Shown here in pieces: positions 1-9,816 of a stretch of 64,000 nt of DNA. The DNA lies in the NCBI GenBank assembly GCA_036269135.1, contig DATASQ010000056.1, positions 62,001 to 126,000 of the forward strand. Reading direction: 5' to 3'. Both the position numbers and the translations under genes were made by a program. Under the pieces are notes generated by a model that was not told where the DNA came from, did no database searches, and was given only the letters and a program-made list of their open reading frames with translations. The first letter of the stretch is position 1. Each line of letters opens with the position of its first letter. This DNA comes from Palsa-343 sp036269135 (GTDB lineage: Bacteria; Acidobacteriota; Terriglobia; Terriglobales; Acidobacteriaceae).

Positions 1-85
1 GCCCACCAGAAAGTGGCGCGGCGGAAAAAACGAGATCCAAAAGACTTGGCGTGAGTTTGACGGCCTTATGAAATCTTCAAAATGA
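1..85 (+). CDS. 3' end of an unidentified gene (partial)
   Basis: Frame 2 is open from the window edge to a TGA at 83-85, giving about 27 residues that are rich in Lys, Arg and Trp (ending in LMKSSK). The stop overlaps the ATG of the next gene in the classic ATGA arrangement, which is the main reason to believe this is the tail of a real, translationally coupled gene. The composition is clearly AT-richer than the genes to the right. Nothing in the short tail identifies the family, and a second frame also stays open to a TGA at 52-54, so the reading frame is an inference. Confidence 0.45.
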   Translation, partial: PTRKWRGGKNEIQKTWREFDGLMKSSK

Positions 86-369
86 CCGAGAACAGGTTCA
101 GGATGCAGTTTTCTGATTATCTTGGACAGAAAATGGTCCTCATAATTCCACTGATCGATCCCGTGAAATCCCAAGAGGTGACGATACTCGGAGTCGAAGC
201 TGGAGGCGTTTGGGTGGAAAGTGCAACCCTAATGTCTTATGCCGCAAAGAGTGTAGGCTCTTCCGCGACACTAAAAAGCCTCGTGTTTTTTATTCCATAC
301 CACGAGATCAGGTTTGGTTTCGTTTCGATCGATAAGACCTTTTTGGACGAAAACGCACTCGGGCTGTGA
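82..369 (+). CDS. Small protein of unknown function
   Basis: A 95-residue protein with no signal peptide and no family I recognise. It has alternating hydrophobic beta-like stretches (KMVLIIPLIDP, LVFFIPYHEIRFGFVSI) and looks like a small globular beta-rich cytoplasmic protein. Its ATG overlaps the stop of the upstream partial gene by 4 bases, so the two are probably one operon. G+C over the first 360 bases is about 47%, against roughly 65% in the next genes, which suggests foreign origin. Small downstream partners coupled to a larger gene are sometimes immunity proteins or antitoxins, but nothing here proves that. Confidence 0.6.
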   Translation: MTENRFRMQFSDYLGQKMVLIIPLIDPVKSQEVTILGVEAGGVWVESATLMSYAAKSVGSSATLKSLVFFIPYHEIRFGFVSIDKTFLDENALGL

Positions 370-432
370 TGCGCGAGGCAGGTAACCAACCTCGGCCGAG
401 TGAACTTTCATATCCCCGGCTTGGCGATGGAA

Positions 433-2121
<1,689 letters not shown>

Positions 2122-2137
2122 CGAGAGGTCTCCTGAG

Positions 2138-2163
2138 AAATGCAGTACGAGAGTACTGTATTT
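2138..2163 (-). promoter_or_regulatory. Palindromic operator-like site upstream of ggt
   Basis: Arms AAATGCAGTAC and GTACTGTATTT pair over 11 positions (one G.T) around a GAGA spacer. The site lies 17 bases upstream of the ggt start codon, abutting its ribosome site. Size and position fit a dimeric repressor operator, but a leader hairpin is also possible. No regulator gene is adjacent. Confidence 0.4.
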
Positions 2164-2202
2164 CGGGGAACGGGGGCCCGGTCTGGCGCAGCGCGTCTCG
2201 TC

Positions 2203-3780
2203 TTAGTTGGCCCAGTAGCTGCGGTCGAGGGTGCGGTATTGGATGGCTTCGGCGATGTGGGGGACGGCGAGGGATTCGGCGCCTTCGAGGTCGGCGATGG
2301 TGCGGGCGACTTTGAGGATGCGATCGTGGGCGCGGGCGGTGAGGCCCTGCTGGAGCATGGCGCGCTCGAGGAGCTTTTCCGCGTCGGGGGAGAGCTCGCA
2401 GTGGGCGCGGATCTGGCGGGTGCCCATCTGCGCGTTGGAGAAGATTTTTTCTTTGGCGGTTTTCACCGGGGTCGCGGCGAAGCGGGCGCGCTGGCGTTCG
2501 CGGGCGGCGAGGACGCGGGCGCGGATGACGGCGGAGGATTCGGCGGCGGCTTTGCCGCGGAGCTCTTTGTACTGCACGGCCGGGACTTCGATGTGGATGT
2601 CGATGCGGTCGAGGAGGGGTCCGCTGATTTTGGCGACGTAGCGCTGGATGAGCGGCGGGGTGCAGTGACACTCGCGGCTGCGATCGTTGAAGTAGCCGCA
2701 GGGGCAGGGGTTCATGGCGGCGGCGAGCATGAAGGCGGCGGGAAAGGTGAGCGACATGGCGGCGCGGGAGATGGTGACGCTGCGGTCTTCGAGGGGCTGG
2801 CGCATGACTTCGAGGACGTTGCGGGGGAACTCGGGCAGCTCGTCGAGGAAGAGGACGCCGTTGTGGGCGAGGGAGACTTCGCCGGGGTGCGGGATGACGC
2901 CGCCACCGATGAGGCCCGCGTCGGAGATGGTATGGTGCGGCGCGCGGAAGGGGCGCTGGGTGACGAGGCCGGCTTCGGCGTCGAGGACGCCGGCGACGGA
3001 GTGGATTTTGGTGGTTTCGAGGGCCTCGTCGAACGTGAGGGGGGCGAGGATCGAGGGCATGCGGCGGGCGAGCATGGTTTTGCCGGAGCCCGGGGGGCCG
3101 ATCATTAATATGTTGTGGCCGCCGGCGGCGGCGATTTCGAGGGCGCGCTTGGCCGTCTGCTGGCCGCGGACGTCGGCGAAGTCGAGGGGGAAGTGCTGCA
3201 ACTCGCCGAGGACCTGCTCGGCTTCGACTTTGAAGGGCACGGCCTGGATGCCGCCATTGGCGGCCTGGTTGAGCAACTCGCGAACCTGGAGGAGCGAATC
3301 GACGGGATAGACGTTGACGCCATCGACGACGGCGGCTTCGCGAGCGTTGGCTTTGGGGATGATGAGGTGCTTGATTCCCTGGGCGCGGGCGGCGACGGCG
3401 ACCGGCAACATGCCGGGGACGGGGCGGAGGGTGCCGTCGAGGCCGAGCTCGCCAATGAGGAGGAAATCGTCGAGGGCTTTGAGCTGGAGCGCGCCATAGG
3501 CGCCGAGGATGCCGACGGCCATGGGCAGATCGAAGCCGGAGCCTTCCTTCTTGATGTCGGCGGGGGCGAGGTTGATGGTGATGTGGGTGGGGGGCAGGTC
3601 GAAGCCGGAGTTGCGGATGGCGGCGCGGACGCGGTCGCGGGATTCGCGGACCGCGGCATCGGGGAGGCCGACGGTGTTGAAGGTCTCGTGCTCGGCCTTG
3701 AAGGGCGAGAAGTCGACTTCGACGTCGATGAGGTGGGCGTCGATGCCGTAAACGGCGGCGCTGCGGGCAGTGTAGAGCAT
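2203..3780 (-). CDS. yifB: YifB/ComM family Mg-chelatase-like AAA+ ATPase
   Basis: A 525-residue cytoplasmic ATPase of the YifB/ComM family. ComM is a hexameric branch-migration helicase helping integrate DNA during natural transformation. The layout is an N-terminal Lon-like S5 domain (about 1-170), the Walker A motif GPPGSGKT at 228-235, Walker B LFLDELPEF near 310, the zinc-like cysteine cluster NPCPCGYF...CHC near 360, and a C-terminal Mg-chelatase lid. Length and motifs are complete. It lies 81 bases upstream of ggt on the same strand but with no sign of coupling. The molecular role in this organism is inferred from family knowledge. Confidence 0.92.
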   Translation of the reverse strand: MLYTARSAAVYGIDAHLIDVEVDFSPFKAEHETFNTVGLPDAAVRESRDRVRAAIRNSGFDLPPTHITINLAPADIKKEGSGFDLPMAVGILGAYGALQLKALDDFLLIGELGLDGTLRPVPGMLPVAVAARAQGIKHLIIPKANAREAAVVDGVNVYPVDSLLQVRELLNQAANGGIQAVPFKVEAEQVLGELQHFPLDFADVRGQQTAKRALEIAAAGGHNILMIGPPGSGKTMLARRMPSILAPLTFDEALETTKIHSVAGVLDAEAGLVTQRPFRAPHHTISDAGLIGGGVIPHPGEVSLAHNGVLFLDELPEFPRNVLEVMRQPLEDRSVTISRAAMSLTFPAAFMLAAAMNPCPCGYFNDRSRECHCTPPLIQRYVAKISGPLLDRIDIHIEVPAVQYKELRGKAAAESSAVIRARVLAARERQRARFAATPVKTAKEKIFSNAQMGTRQIRAHCELSPDAEKLLERAMLQQGLTARAHDRILKVARTIADLEGAESLAVPHIAEAIQYRTLDRSYWAN

Positions 3781-4181
3781 GGGCCTGCGGGTCGGGAGCG
3801 GATTCTGCGGGGAGTGTAGCAGCGCGGGCGGGCGGTTTTCGGTGACGGCGCCGGGGAATCCGGCGGGGGGCGGAACCGTGGTAATGGGAAACCCGGCATG
3901 GTGGGCGGGATTGCGGTCCCGGTCAGGAGGCGATGGCAGGCAACGGCAGCGTTATTGAGCTTCGGCAGCCGTCCTGGAACTGCCCTATTGGCGGAGGCGC
4001 AGGTGGCGCAGCGGCTCGCCCAGAAGGACCATCAAGAGCACGGCGCAGTCTATCCGCAGAGGGCCGCGGCTCACAAGGTGGGGAAGGTGATTGCGCTCGC
4101 GGCGCGGGGTCCATGCAAAACCTGACGGTAGCGAAGGCCTGCTGAAGCGGAGTACAAAGGATCGTCTGCGGAGAAAGCAAA
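3781..4181. other. 401-base gap without a supported gene
   Basis: This is the divergent region between the yifB-like gene and the SDR gene. Short GC-driven open frames occur, but none has a ribosome site, a recognisable protein or coupling. It must hold both promoters; I could not pick convincing -35/-10 boxes by eye. Confidence 0.5.
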
Positions 4182-5231
4182 ATGCATCGAGGGAAAGCGG
4201 TATTGCTGGGCGGCGCTGCGATGGCCGCGACGGGGGTGGTGTGTGCGGGAACTGCGGCGGCGATGCTGGTGCGGCGGCAGTTCCGGCCGCGCAGCCTGCA
4301 GGGGCAGGTGGTTCTGATCACGGGCGCATCGCGCGGGCTGGGGCTGGCGATGGCCGAAGCCTTTGGGCGTCGGGGAGCGAAGCTGGCTATCGTGGCGCGG
4401 GACCCGTGGGAGCTGGATCGGGCGCGAGCGCTGCTGGTTCAGCGCGGCGCCGCGCGCGAGGCGGAGGTGCTGGTCATCCCCGCCGATCTGCGCAAGCGCG
4501 ATGAGGCGGAACAGGCGGTGGCGAAGGCGACCGCGCACTTTGGGCGCATCGACGTGCTGGTGAACAACGCCGGAGTGATTACGGTGGGTCCGGTGGAGAA
4601 CCAGACCGCGCAGGATTTTCACGATGTCATGGAGTCGAATTTTTTCACCGGCCTGCACTGCGCTCTGGCTGTGACGCCGCAGATGCTGGCGCGGCGGAGC
4701 GGGACGATCGTGAACATCGCCTCGATTGGGGGGAAGGTGGCGGTGCCGCATCTGCTGCCCTATTCGGCGAGCAAGTTCGCGGTGGTGGGCTTCTCCGAAG
4801 GGCTGCACGCGGAGCTGCGACAAAAGGGCGTGCATGTGCTGACGGTGTGTCCGGGGCTGATGCGGACGGGCTCGCATCTGGCGGCGCTTTTCTCCGGCGA
4901 CAAGGAGCGGGAATATCGCTGGTTCAGCCTGGCGGCAAATCTGCCGGGGGTATCCACCAGCGCGGCCTGTGCGGCGCGGCGGATTGTGCGGGCGGTGCAG
5001 TGCCGGGAGACGGAGATTGCGATCACGCCGCAGGCGGTCGTGGCGACGCGGCTGGCGCAGCTGGCGCCGGAGATCGTGGTGCGGGCCATGAGCGTCGCGA
5101 ATCGGTTGCTGCCGGGGGCTTCATCCGGACAGGGCAGGCCGCAGCGCGGGGCCGAAGTGCGCGGGCGGGATTTGCTGCCGGTGCGGACCCTTGGGGAGTC
5201 AGCGGCTCGCCGCTACAACCAGAGCTCGTGA
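4182..5231 (+). CDS. SDR family oxidoreductase, membrane-anchored
   Basis: A 349-residue short-chain dehydrogenase. An N-terminal hydrophobic segment (about 5-28, rich in Ala/Gly/Val) looks like an anchor. The Rossmann nucleotide site TGASRGLG follows near residue 47, then NNAG near 127, a Ser near 170, and the catalytic YSASK. The C-terminal tail of about 70 residues is longer than in the minimal family and is low in conservation. The start is supported by GGAGAAAG upstream of the ATG. The substrate cannot be read from sequence; related proteins act on alcohols, sugars or lipid-like substrates. It ends 4 bases from the convergent TPR gene. Confidence 0.85.
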   Translation: MHRGKAVLLGGAAMAATGVVCAGTAAAMLVRRQFRPRSLQGQVVLITGASRGLGLAMAEAFGRRGAKLAIVARDPWELDRARALLVQRGAAREAEVLVIPADLRKRDEAEQAVAKATAHFGRIDVLVNNAGVITVGPVENQTAQDFHDVMESNFFTGLHCALAVTPQMLARRSGTIVNIASIGGKVAVPHLLPYSASKFAVVGFSEGLHAELRQKGVHVLTVCPGLMRTGSHLAALFSGDKEREYRWFSLAANLPGVSTSAACAARRIVRAVQCRETEIAITPQAVVATRLAQLAPEIVVRAMSVANRLLPGASSGQGRPQRGAEVRGRDLLPVRTLGESAARRYNQSS

Positions 5232-5235
5232 GGAT

Positions 5236-6636
5236 TCAGGCCTGGGCGCCGAGGTGGCTGAGGAGCTGGCGGCGGATCTCTTCGAAACCGGCATTGCCGC
5301 GGAGCGAGGCGAAATCGGGATCGGCGATCGCGCCAAAGATCAGGTAGTCGCGATTCTGGAGGGTGGCGCGCAGATAGCGAACGGCGTCGTCGTTGCGGCC
5401 GAGGAGCGCGCAGGTGCGGGCGAGTTCGTACCCTGAGGACCGGCCCTGGTTGAAGTAGCGCTCCTGCACCGGACGCATGGCTTCGAGCATCCCGCGTTCG
5501 CCTCCGCGGATGAGACCCTGCTCGGCTGCCGCGGCCAGCTCTGTGGATTGGGGATCGTGGGCGACGCTGCCCAGCCTGCGGGTCTGCTGGATGAAGGTGC
5601 GGTCGTCTTTTTGCTCGAAGGCGAGGGTGGCCAGATAGCGAGGCGCGGAAACGAAGTCGGGTTCGGCGATCTCGATTTCGCGCAGTTGGCGGATGGCCCC
5701 GGCGTGGTCGCCGTTCCAGTAACGGATGAGGGCCTGGTCGCTGAGGATGGAGCGCGACGTCGGCTCCAGCTTGCGCGCCTGGCTGATCTCGGCGAGAGCC
5801 TCGGGATAGCGGTGCAGCGTGAGCAGCGACGTGGCGTACCAGTGATGCGCTTCCTCGTCGTGCGGGTCGATGGCGATGGCGCGCCGATATTCCGCCATGG
5901 CGCGAGGGATCTGCCACTCCCAGTAGAAGAGGGCGAAGGCGAGGGCGCGGTGGGCTTCGCCCAGGGAATCGTCGAGGGCGAGGGCTTTGCCGGCGGCGGC
6001 GATGGCGCGAGGAAAGGCCTCCGAGCGGGGCATGGAAGTGAACTCGGGCATGATGTCGTAGCACTCGGCCAGACCGGCATAGGCCTGGGCGTAGGCAGGA
6101 TCGTGGACCACCGCCTGGGTGAAGGCGTCCACGGCCAGGTTGAGACTGCCCTCGGTGCGACGGTCCCAGTAGTAGCGGCCTTTCAGGTAAAACTCTTCGG
6201 CCTCGGGATCGGGTTTGTGGACCGAGATGGACGCAGCCGGAGCTGGCGGCGGGGGTTTGGGAACGGTGGAACGATGGCGGTATCCGAACCAGACCAGCAG
6301 GAGGAGAACGGCGATCGAGACAGCCACGGGCAGAGACGGGAAGCGGCTGGGCCGCCGATCCTCCGGAGGCGGAGCCGCGTTTGCCGAGGGCGGCGGCGGA
6401 GTGGGGCCGATTGTTGGTGAGGGATCCGCCGGTTCGTCGCCGGCAGAAGTGGAATTGAGCCAGCGGGTGAGTTCGTCGGTGTAGGCAAAGACGCCGCCTC
6501 GTTCGCCGGGAATGCGATGGACGGGGAGGGAGCGCTCTTTCTCCCAGCGGCGAACGGTCCGCTCATCGCGCCCAAAAAACGCCGCGATTTCCTTCCAGGA
6601 GTCAATGCGCCGTCCTGGAGCCGCCATGGGAGACAT
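5236..6636 (-). CDS. HTH - transmembrane - TPR protein
   Basis: A 466-residue protein joining three modules. Residues 10-60 are a MerR/excisionase-like winged helix (SWKEIAAFFGRDERTVRRWE, then a wing and WLN). A Pro-rich linker leads to one transmembrane helix near 96-116 (VAVSIAVLLLLVWFGY). The rest is TPR-type helical repeats. DNA-binding would be cytoplasmic and the TPR part on the other side of the membrane, an arrangement like CadC/ToxR one-component regulators; this is an inference from the layout. The ATG has AGAGGT 7 bases upstream. The ligand and target genes are unknown. The gene is divergent from the next operon, which could be its target. Confidence 0.75.
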   Translation of the reverse strand: MSPMAAPGRRIDSWKEIAAFFGRDERTVRRWEKERSLPVHRIPGERGGVFAYTDELTRWLNSTSAGDEPADPSPTIGPTPPPPSANAAPPPEDRRPSRFPSLPVAVSIAVLLLLVWFGYRHRSTVPKPPPPAPAASISVHKPDPEAEEFYLKGRYYWDRRTEGSLNLAVDAFTQAVVHDPAYAQAYAGLAECYDIMPEFTSMPRSEAFPRAIAAAGKALALDDSLGEAHRALAFALFYWEWQIPRAMAEYRRAIAIDPHDEEAHHWYATSLLTLHRYPEALAEISQARKLEPTSRSILSDQALIRYWNGDHAGAIRQLREIEIAEPDFVSAPRYLATLAFEQKDDRTFIQQTRRLGSVAHDPQSTELAAAAEQGLIRGGERGMLEAMRPVQERYFNQGRSSGYELARTCALLGRNDDAVRYLRATLQNRDYLIFGAIADPDFASLRGNAGFEEIRRQLLSHLGAQA

Positions 6637-6811
6637 AACGGACCTCTGCCGAAGTGGATACCCTCAGCGGGGGAGCGATGGGGGCCTTCAGTATAGCGGG
6701 GCGGGCGGCCTGGGGGGCCGCTGGATGGGCGGGGAGGGAAAACAGAGGCATGTCCTGATCTGACCGGTCCCGCCCTGGCGTGCCCGTTTTCGGCGGGAGA
6801 AGGCGCGTGCG

Positions 6812-7255
6812 ATGGTACGAAGGCTTCGAGTCGGACGGGGAGGGCTGATCGTGTCCGGGGAGACCTGCTCGCCTGCCATGCCCACGATGGAAGAGGAGCG
6901 GAGGCAGCCAAAGCTCCGATTCGCGGCACAAGAGCGGGGCTCTCCGGCGTTCCCCACAAACGCGGAAGGCGCCGCTCCTGCTCCGGTCGCGCCGGAGGCC
7001 GGAGCAGGCCCCCTTTTTGCCGGAAAAACGGCGGACGGGACGGAACAAAACGCGCCCGTCGAACAGATCAGACAGGAGATCCTCAAAATGTACGTCGAAC
7101 TATCCGAAGAGCATTTGAGAATCGCGGAGCAGGTGTGCCGCACGGCGCGCGAGCAGGGCAAGGCCCTCTTCACCGTCTATCATGGAGACAGCGACCTCCT
7201 TGCGGCTGCAGAGCCGGGAGGGACGGCGAAGGAGAAACGGAATTGGCAGACCTGA
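6812..7255 (+). CDS. Hypothetical protein coupled to the Bax-inhibitor-1 family gene
   Basis: A 147-residue product that I do not recognise. The first half is low-complexity (Ala/Pro/Gly/Glu). The second half (EQIRQEILKMYVELSEEHLRIAEQ and following) looks like real amphipathic helix. GGAGAAGG precedes the ATG at 6812. The stop overlaps the ATG of the next gene (TGATG), so translational coupling argues that the frame is real. A shorter protein starting at the internal ATG at 7088 is possible. Confidence 0.5.
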   Translation: MVRRLRVGRGGLIVSGETCSPAMPTMEEERRQPKLRFAAQERGSPAFPTNAEGAAPAPVAPEAGAGPLFAGKTADGTEQNAPVEQIRQEILKMYVELSEEHLRIAEQVCRTAREQGKALFTVYHGDSDLLAAAEPGGTAKEKRNWQT

Positions 7256-8004
7256 TGAGGACCTCGAATCCCACCTTGAACGATAAGGTGTTTCGAGGAC
7301 TACCCGGGGCCCTGGGCGAGACCATGACCCTGGAAGGAACGGTCAACAAGACCGCAATCCTGCTGTTGTGCGCGGTGGCGACCGCAGCCTGGACCTGGCA
7401 CGAGGCGATGAGCCCGGAGACCTCTGCCATGGTGCCGGGGCTGCTGATGATCGGGGTGATCGGCGGCCTGATCTTCGCCCTGGTGACGGTGTTTAAGAAG
7501 ACCTGGGCGCCGGTGACGGCTCCCCTGTATGCGCTGCTGGAAGGTCTGGTGCTGGGCGGCATCTCCGCGGTCTTCAACGTGCGCTACCCGGGCATCGCTT
7601 TTGAGGCGGTGTGCCTGACCTTCGGGACAATGTTCGTGCTGCTGCTGGCCTATCGGGCGCACATCATCCGGGTGACGCAGAAGTTCCGGCTGGGCGTGGT
7701 GGCAGCCACCGGCGCGATCTTCCTGTTCTATCTGATGGAGATGGTGCTGGGCTTCTTCCATGTCGGCATGGGGGCTTTCAGTGCGATCAACGGCTCGGGG
7801 CCGATTGGGATCGGGATCAGCCTGGTGATTGTGGCCGTGGCGGCGCTGAACCTGGTGCTGGATTTCGACTTCATCGAAAGCGGCGTGGCCGCCGGCGCAC
7901 CCAAATACATGGAGTGGTACGGGGCCTTCGGGCTGATGGTCACTCTGGTGTGGCTGTATCTGGAGATGCTGCGGCTCTTGTCCAAGCTGAGAAGTCGGGA
8001 CTGA
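7255..8004 (+). CDS. Bax inhibitor-1/YccA family membrane protein
   Basis: A 249-residue polytopic inner-membrane protein of the BI-1/TMBIM/YccA family (UPF0005 class) with about seven transmembrane helices, for example ILLLCAVATAAWTW and LNLVLDFDFIESGV near the C-terminus, the latter typical of this family. Members of this family include pH-gated calcium-leak channels and FtsH modulators; the role here is not known. I place the start at the ATG that overlaps the upstream stop rather than at an in-frame upstream codon, because the family homology begins at TMTLEGTVNKT. Confidence 0.85.
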   Translation: MRTSNPTLNDKVFRGLPGALGETMTLEGTVNKTAILLLCAVATAAWTWHEAMSPETSAMVPGLLMIGVIGGLIFALVTVFKKTWAPVTAPLYALLEGLVLGGISAVFNVRYPGIAFEAVCLTFGTMFVLLLAYRAHIIRVTQKFRLGVVAATGAIFLFYLMEMVLGFFHVGMGAFSAINGSGPIGIGISLVIVAVAALNLVLDFDFIESGVAAGAPKYMEWYGAFGLMVTLVWLYLEMLRLLSKLRSRD

Positions 8005-8009
8005 AGGCA

Positions 8010-8037
8010 GGGTACAGGGTACAGGTTGCAGGGAGGG
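8010..8037 (+). repeat. 7-bp-period array (GGGTACA type)
   Basis: Units GGGTACA, GGGTACA, GGTTGCA and GGGAGGG follow in exact phase between two convergent genes. It is one of ten such arrays in the window. Confidence 0.8.
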
Positions 8038-8059
8038 TGCGGGCCGGAGCCTGCACCCT
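8034..8059. terminator. Hairpin between convergent genes
   Basis: AGGGTGCGGG pairs with CCTGCACCCT (one G.T) around CCGGAG. The right side is followed by TCTCTGTTG, which is only weakly T-rich. It could serve as a bidirectional terminator for the two converging transcripts. Confidence 0.4.
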
Positions 8060-8082
8060 TCTCTGTTGAGCGGTCTTGCCCG

Positions 8083-9816
8083 CTAGCGGCGCTTTTCGAA
8101 GGGTTGGCGGTGGATGATTCCGGAGCCTTCGCGGACGGTGATCGTTTCTCCGGCATCGACGTTGGTGAGGTGGTCGACTGCGCCGCTGGGCCAGTGGATC
8201 TCGACCGCGTCGGCTTTCGGCGAGTCTCCCAAACCAAACGTCAACACTAATTCGCTGGCGGACAAATAACTGGAGCCGCTGCGGAGCATCTGCTTCTGGC
8301 CGGTGGTCGCCGATTTCACCCAGACCACGGAGCCAATGCCGTCGCGGTTAGATTTGGTGCCGACCAGTTTGATCCGCAGGGAGCGGTTCGTCGCGCCCTC
8401 GTTGAGGAAGAGCGAAGCCGGACCGGCGTTGGTGGTGATGAGGATGTCCGGCGCGCCGTCGTTGTTCACATCGGCGTACGCGGCGCCGCGGGCGACGCGC
8501 GCTGCGTCAAACGACTGGCCCATCTGAGCGGCGACATCGTCAAAGCCGTGGCCGCCGATGTTGCGATAAAGGTGCGGCGGCTCCGCGTAATGCACCCGCT
8601 GCTGGATCTTCTCGATGTCGGGATCCAGGTGGCCGTCGGCGACATAAAAGTCGGGCCAGCCGTCGAGGTCGTAGTCAAAGAAGAAGCAGCCGAAGCCGAG
8701 AGTGAGGAGGCTGGTGCGGCCGACCGCCGATGTGGGGGCCTCGTCGACGAACAGGCCGTTCCGCTCGTTGTGGTACAGGCCGATCATCTGGTTGGAGAAG
8801 TTGGTGATCAACAAACTGGGATAGCCGGAGCGGTCGAAGTCTGCGGCAGCGATGCCCATGCCGGCGCGGGCGACGCCGTCTTCGCTGTAGGCGATGCCTT
8901 CGGGAATGCCCTGCTCGGTGAACGTGCCGTTGTGGTTGTTGATGTAGAGCTTATTCGGCTGTGTATCGTTGCTGATGGCAATGTCGGGCCAGCCGTCCTG
9001 GTTGGCGTCGAGAATCGCGATGCCGAGGCTCTTCGAGGTGGGATCGTAGAGGCCGGACTGCTTCGTCACGTCGGTAAACGTGCCGTCGCCGTTGTTTTGC
9101 CACAGGCGCACCGACGTGCCCTTATACGACTCGGGCGTGCAGTAGGACTTGTCGGTGCCGTCCATGGTGCAGTAGAGGTCGGTGGCGGGCGACCACTGGA
9201 CGTAGTTGGCGACGAGGAGGTCGAGGCGGCCGTCCTTTGTGGTGTCCAGCCAGGCGGCGCTGGTGCTCATGTCGGACGGCCCCCAGAGGCCGGCCTTCTT
9301 TGTCACGTCGGTAAAGGTGCCGTTGCCGTTGTTGTGGAAGAGATGATTCTGTCCATAGGCGGTGACGAAGAGGTCGTCGTAGCCGTCGTTGTCGTAATCG
9401 CCGACGGTGACGCCGAGGCCGTACATGGGGATATCGAGGCCGGCTTTTTTCGTCACGTCGGTGAAGGTGCCGTCGTGATTGTTGTGGTAGAGGACCGGCG
9501 TGGAGACGTGGCCGGGATGGCCGGGCCATTTGGTGCCGTTGACCAGGAAGATGTCGGGCCAGCCATCGTTGTCGTAATCGATGAAGGCGACGCCGGGGCC
9601 CATGGTTTCCGGGAGCCACTTCTTGCCGAAGGCGCCGTTGTTATGGACGAAGTGGATGCCGGCGGCACGCGTGATGTCTTCAAAATGGATATGGCCGGCA
9701 TTGCCTGGCGGAGTGGCCGCAGGCGGAGCGGCCAGCAGGCGCGGCACCAGACGCGGGGCGAGCGCACAGACGGCGGCCAGCGCCGCCGTGCCGACGACGA
9801 GAGCGGCGCGCTTCAA
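8083..9816 (-). CDS. CRTAC1 family protein (FG-GAP/VCBS propeller with ASPIC/UnbV domain)
   Basis: A 577-residue exported protein. A short hydrophobic leader (residues 3-30) precedes about seven repeats of the type FIDYDNDGWPDIFLVNG and NNGDGTFTDVTKKAGL, the Ca-binding loops of an FG-GAP/VCBS beta-propeller. The C-terminus (about 490-570) is an ASPIC/UnbV domain with IHWPSG. It starts at TTG, which overlaps the stop of the upstream cytochrome gene (TTGA) and has GGGGTGG just upstream, so the two are translationally coupled. Function in bacteria is not established; surface adhesion or substrate binding is likely. A second family member is at 57710-59644. Confidence 0.88.
   Translation of the reverse strand: MKRAALVVGTAALAAVCALAPRLVPRLLAAPPAATPPGNAGHIHFEDITRAAGIHFVHNNGAFGKKWLPETMGPGVAFIDYDNDGWPDIFLVNGTKWPGHPGHVSTPVLYHNNHDGTFTDVTKKAGLDIPMYGLGVTVGDYDNDGYDDLFVTAYGQNHLFHNNGNGTFTDVTKKAGLWGPSDMSTSAAWLDTTKDGRLDLLVANYVQWSPATDLYCTMDGTDKSYCTPESYKGTSVRLWQNNGDGTFTDVTKQSGLYDPTSKSLGIAILDANQDGWPDIAISNDTQPNKLYINNHNGTFTEQGIPEGIAYSEDGVARAGMGIAAADFDRSGYPSLLITNFSNQMIGLYHNERNGLFVDEAPTSAVGRTSLLTLGFGCFFFDYDLDGWPDFYVADGHLDPDIEKIQQRVHYAEPPHLYRNIGGHGFDDVAAQMGQSFDAARVARGAAYADVNNDGAPDILITTNAGPASLFLNEGATNRSLRIKLVGTKSNRDGIGSVVWVKSATTGQKQMLRSGSSYLSASELVLTFGLGDSPKADAVEIHWPSGAVDHLTNVDAGETITVREGSGIIHRQPFEKRR

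Noticed and set aside
3781..4181. Short open frames between the yifB-like and SDR genes considered as small genes
   Set aside because: They have no ribosome site, no coupling and no recognisable protein; composition alone keeps them open.
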